The notes under the pieces were generated by a model. The model saw nothing but the letters and a program-made list of their open reading frames with translations, was not told where the DNA came from and made no database searches. A stretch of DNA of 7,431 nt from assembly GCA_025458415.1 (NCBI GenBank), contig JALOSN010000045.1, forward strand, positions 1-7,431. The letters are read 5' to 3'. This document shows, piece by piece, positions 5,236 through 7,431 of this stretch; position 1 is the stretch's first letter, and each line of letters starts with the position of its first letter. The DNA is from Hydrogenophaga sp. GTDB lineage: Bacteria; Pseudomonadota; Gammaproteobacteria; Burkholderiales; Burkholderiaceae_C. Made by a program: the position numbers and the translations under genes.

Positions 5236-6258
5236 TCAGACGGTGCCCAGCCGTTCGCGCGTGCGCGCCGCCCAGGCCTGCTGGGTCAGTGCGGGCTGGA
5301 ACGGGTGATCCACGGTGCGGGCAGCCTCCAGCAGTTCGCGCGACCAGCGGGCCAGCACTGCCCAAGGGGGGGGAGGTGGCAGATGGGCCGCATCAAAGAA
5401 GCGCGGACTGCCACCCGTTGCCACAGCCATCAGATCGTGGCAGAGCTTCTGCATCACGTCCAGCTGACGGCTCGCCGGCCAGTCCGCCAACAGAGCCCAG
5501 TCGCCTGCTGCCATGGCCCTGGGAAGGCGTGACCAGGTCGATTCGGTCAGGCCCGTTCGCCCCCAGTTCAGCGCATCTTGCGGGCGACCTCCGGCGGCCC
5601 GCAGCCAGGTTTGCAGCGAGCGCTGATCGGCTGAGGGCAGGTTTTCGCCCTCCAGCACCCGTTGCAGCCAGGTCAGTGCCACCGCGGGTTCCGGCCATTG
5701 AAGCGCGTGGGCCTGGCAGCGGCTGCGGATGGTCGGCAACAATTGGTGGGCGGCCTCGGAAGCAAGGATGAAGCGCACATCACCGGTGGGCTCCTCCAAC
5801 GTCTTGAGCAAAGTGTTGGCCGACTCCGTGTTCATCTGCTCTGCCGGGTACACCATCACCACCTTGGAAGCCCCCCGGGCCCGGGTGAGCTGCGTGAAGG
5901 CGATGACGTCCCTGGCCGATTCGACGCGGATCATCCGGCTGGGCTTGCGTTTCTTGTCTTCCAGCTCTTTCTGGGTTTTCTCGTCAAGCGGCCAGCCCAG
6001 CTCAAGGCTCAGGGTCTCCGGCAGCAGAACGGCCATGTCCGGGTGGGTCCGCACATCGATGGCATGACAGCTGTTGCAGGAGCCGCAGGCGCCCTGCTCG
6101 CCCGGTTGCTCGCACAACCAGGCCCGCGCCAGTGCCAGTGCCAGTTCGTATTGCCCCAGTCCGGACGGGCCATGCAGCAGGAAGGCATGCCCCCGCTGGC
6201 GAACCAGCGTATTCAGCTGCTGCTGCAGCCAGGGCGCGAGGGGAGACGGTACGCTCAC
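5236..6258 (-). CDS. holB: DNA polymerase III subunit delta prime
   Basis: Delta prime is the fixed stator of the DNA polymerase III clamp loader, which opens the beta clamp onto primed DNA together with delta and tau/gamma. The 340-residue product has a degenerate P-loop, G30-P-S-G-L-G-Q36, lacking the catalytic lysine, as expected for a subunit that does not hydrolyse ATP. A zinc-binding cysteine set C49, C58, C61 and C64 follows. The diagnostic N148-T-L-L-K-T-L-E-E-P and the S179-R-C motif that supplies the arginine finger are present. A charged segment (about 84-110) enlarges the region after the zinc module compared with E. coli. Start GTG 6258 shares four bases with the tmk stop, suggesting translational coupling; a longer upstream reading would lie inside tmk. 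Residues 294-298 are five consecutive prolines, partly encoded by an 8-base C run. Confidence 0.95.
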   Translation of the reverse strand: MSVPSPLAPWLQQQLNTLVRQRGHAFLLHGPSGLGQYELALALARAWLCEQPGEQGACGSCNSCHAIDVRTHPDMAVLLPETLSLELGWPLDEKTQKELEDKKRKPSRMIRVESARDVIAFTQLTRARGASKVVMVYPAEQMNTESANTLLKTLEEPTGDVRFILASEAAHQLLPTIRSRCQAHALQWPEPAVALTWLQRVLEGENLPSADQRSLQTWLRAAGGRPQDALNWGRTGLTESTWSRLPRAMAAGDWALLADWPASRQLDVMQKLCHDLMAVATGGSPRFFDAAHLPPPPPWAVLARWSRELLEAARTVDHPFQPALTQQAWAARTRERLGTV

Positions 6259-6929
6259 GACAGGGACTGGGCCGGCAGCCAGCCTCGCGACACCACAGCG
6301 GACAAAACCGAACGCCACACCTGCGACACGGGTTGATCGGCGTTCAGCCGGGCAAATCGGCCAACATCCCCCCGTTGGCGCTGTCGGTACCCTTCGGCCA
6401 CCCGAGCAAAAAACTCGACCGGCAATGATTCGAAGCGGTCGGGGGATCGCGCGCTTGCCAGGCGTGCGGCAGCCACCGACGGATCGAGGTCGAACCAGAT
6501 GGTCAGGTCCGGCTGCCGCAGCCTGTCGCTGTCGTCGCGGCCTTGCACCCAACGCTCCAGCTGCCCCAGCACATCCAGATCAAAACCCCGGCCATACCCC
6601 TGGTAGGCAAATGTTGCATCGGTGAACCGATCGCACAACACCACGTCGCCCCGGGCCAGCGCCGGCTCGATCACCTGGCGAAGGTGGTCGCGGCGTGCTG
6701 CAAACATCAGCAAGGCCTCACACAAGGGATCCATGGCATCGTTGAGCACCAGCGCCCGCAGTTTTTCGGCCAGTGGCGTGCCGCCGGGCTCCCGCGTGAG
6801 GGTCACTGTCCGGCCCAGTGCGCGAAACGCATCGGCCAAACCGTTGATGTGGGTTGACTTTCCCGCGCCATCGATGCCTTCGAAGCTGATGAAAAGGCCA
6901 TGACCGGCCGGATGTTGATGGTCGCCCAT
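6255..6929 (-). CDS. tmk: Thymidylate kinase (dTMP kinase)
   Basis: This enzyme phosphorylates dTMP to dTDP with ATP, the step shared by the de novo and salvage routes to dTTP. It is normally essential. The 224-residue protein carries the P-loop F16-E-G-I-D-G-A-G-K-S-T26, the T45-R-E-P-G-G-T51 dTMP-side motif, the D100-R-F motif and Y109-Q-G for base and phosphate contacts. An arginine-containing lid follows at about 157-166 (A-R-S-P-D-R-F-E). The set looks intact and resembles the type II (E. coli-like) kinases with basic residues in the lid. ATG 6929 lies 6 bp after the mltG stop. No good ribosome binding site is visible, so translation may depend on ribosomes finishing mltG. The stop overlaps the holB GTG start. 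An N-terminal tail of about 10 residues precedes the first beta strand. Confidence 0.97.
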   Translation of the reverse strand: MGDHQHPAGHGLFISFEGIDGAGKSTHINGLADAFRALGRTVTLTREPGGTPLAEKLRALVLNDAMDPLCEALLMFAARRDHLRQVIEPALARGDVVLCDRFTDATFAYQGYGRGFDLDVLGQLERWVQGRDDSDRLRQPDLTIWFDLDPSVAAARLASARSPDRFESLPVEFFARVAEGYRQRQRGDVGRFARLNADQPVSQVWRSVLSAVVSRGWLPAQSLS

Positions 6930-6935
6930 GGTCGA

Positions 6936-7431
6936 TCAGCGGTTGAGAATGTAGCGCCGCACCGCCGCATTGTGCTCGTCCAACGTGGCACTGAATTGGC
7001 TCGATCCGTCTCCACGGGAAACAAAGTACATGGCTTTCGTCTTGGCAGGACGGACTGCGGCCATCAGAGAGGCTTCCCCGGGCAACGCGATCGGTGTGGG
7101 TGGCAGCCCGGCGCGCGTGTAGGTGTTGTAGGGGTTGTCAGTCTGCAGGTGTACGCGAAGCAGGCGGCCATCAAACGATTCGCCCAGGCCGTAGATGACG
7201 GTCGGGTCGGTCTGCAGGCGCATCCCGATGCGCAGGCGATTGACAAATACGCCGGCGACCATGGGCCGGTCGTCGGCGAGGCCGGTTTCCTTCTCAATGA
7301 TGCTGGCCAGGATAAGTACCTCTTCCGGTGAACGCAGAGGGCTGTCCGGACCGCGACTGGACCAGGCCGAGGCCAGTTGCCGGTCCATGGCTTCTGCCGC
7401 TTGGCGCAGCACGGCGGAGGCTGGCGTGCGT
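6936..7431 (-). CDS. mltG: Endolytic murein transglycosylase MltG (partial, N-terminus beyond window)
   Basis: MltG (YceG family) is an inner-membrane-anchored lytic transglycosylase that cuts nascent glycan strands in the periplasm and so sets glycan chain length. The window holds the last 164 residues; the frame is open through the right edge, so the start is outside. The catalytic motif S-I-I-E-K-E-T-G is present, with the glutamate equivalent to E. coli E218 encoded at 7293-7295. Family-typical stretches follow: V-F-V-N-R-L-R-I-G-M-R-L-Q-T-D-P-T-V-I-Y-G, then Y-N-T-Y-T-R-A-G-L-P-P-T-P-I and a terminal A-K-T-K-A-M-Y-F-V. The catalytic domain therefore appears complete at its C-terminal side. 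It precedes tmk by 6 bp and is the first visible gene of the cluster. The mltG-tmk-holB order is common in proteobacteria. Confidence 0.96.
   Translation of the reverse strand, partial: RTPASAVLRQAAEAMDRQLASAWSSRGPDSPLRSPEEVLILASIIEKETGLADDRPMVAGVFVNRLRIGMRLQTDPTVIYGLGESFDGRLLRVHLQTDNPYNTYTRAGLPPTPIALPGEASLMAAVRPAKTKAMYFVSRGDGSSQFSATLDEHNAAVRRYILNR

Noticed and set aside
4541..5308. Long plus-strand frame of 255 codons opposite tatD and pilZ.
   Set aside because: It is a mirror frame of well-supported minus-strand genes in GC-rich DNA, with no recognisable domain or ribosome binding context.
6259..6552. Upstream extension of the holB frame to 438 residues.
   Set aside because: The extra 98 codons lie wholly within tmk in another frame. 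The GTG at 6258 overlapping the tmk stop gives the normal delta-prime N-terminus.

Overview
This looks like a chromosomal segment of a betaproteobacterium, most likely Burkholderiales and probably Comamonadaceae (Acidovorax/Hydrogenophaga-like). I infer this from the high GC content, the tmk-holB-pilZ-tatD gene order, the close resemblance of the PilZ protein to its family in that group, and the presence of a tripartite tricarboxylate transporter, a class greatly expanded in Betaproteobacteria. No database search was possible, so genus-level placement is inference. All nine genes lie on the minus strand and transcription runs from right to left. I see no RNA gene, insertion sequence, CRISPR array, phage gene or other sign of recent transfer.

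Right part (7431 to about 3195): a compact housekeeping cluster. The 3' end of mltG (peptidoglycan lytic transglycosylase) is followed after 6 bp by tmk (thymidylate kinase), which overlaps holB (DNA polymerase III delta prime) by 4 bp. Then come pilZ (type IV pilus biogenesis), tatD (metal-dependent DNase) and an exported ankyrin-repeat protein, with gaps of about 86, 45 and 17 bp. This is very probably one operon joining dTTP supply, the replication clamp loader, pilus assembly and DNA repair/turnover. The association is conserved in many proteobacteria rather than novel.

Middle part (3013 to 989): tctB and tctA, the two membrane subunits of a tripartite tricarboxylate transporter, without a neighbouring tctC binding-protein gene. 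A GC-rich leader of about 180 bp with two dyad elements separates them from the ankyrin gene. A good rho-independent terminator lies just after tctA.

Left part (988 to 1): directly after the tctA terminator is a plausible sigma70 promoter embedded in inverted repeats. It is followed by a leader of nearly 200 nt with several short perfect palindromes and a 9-bp tandem repeat where a Shine-Dalgarno sequence would be expected. Then comes the start of a lipoprotein-type, HisJ/ArgT-like amino-acid-binding protein, cut by the window edge. Its ABC permease and ATPase genes may lie beyond the left edge.

The gene content is ordinary. The parts most worth a second look are non-coding: the densely structured control region between tctA and the amino-acid-binding protein, and the leader of the orphan tctBA pair. 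I found no convincing evidence of a previously undescribed system.
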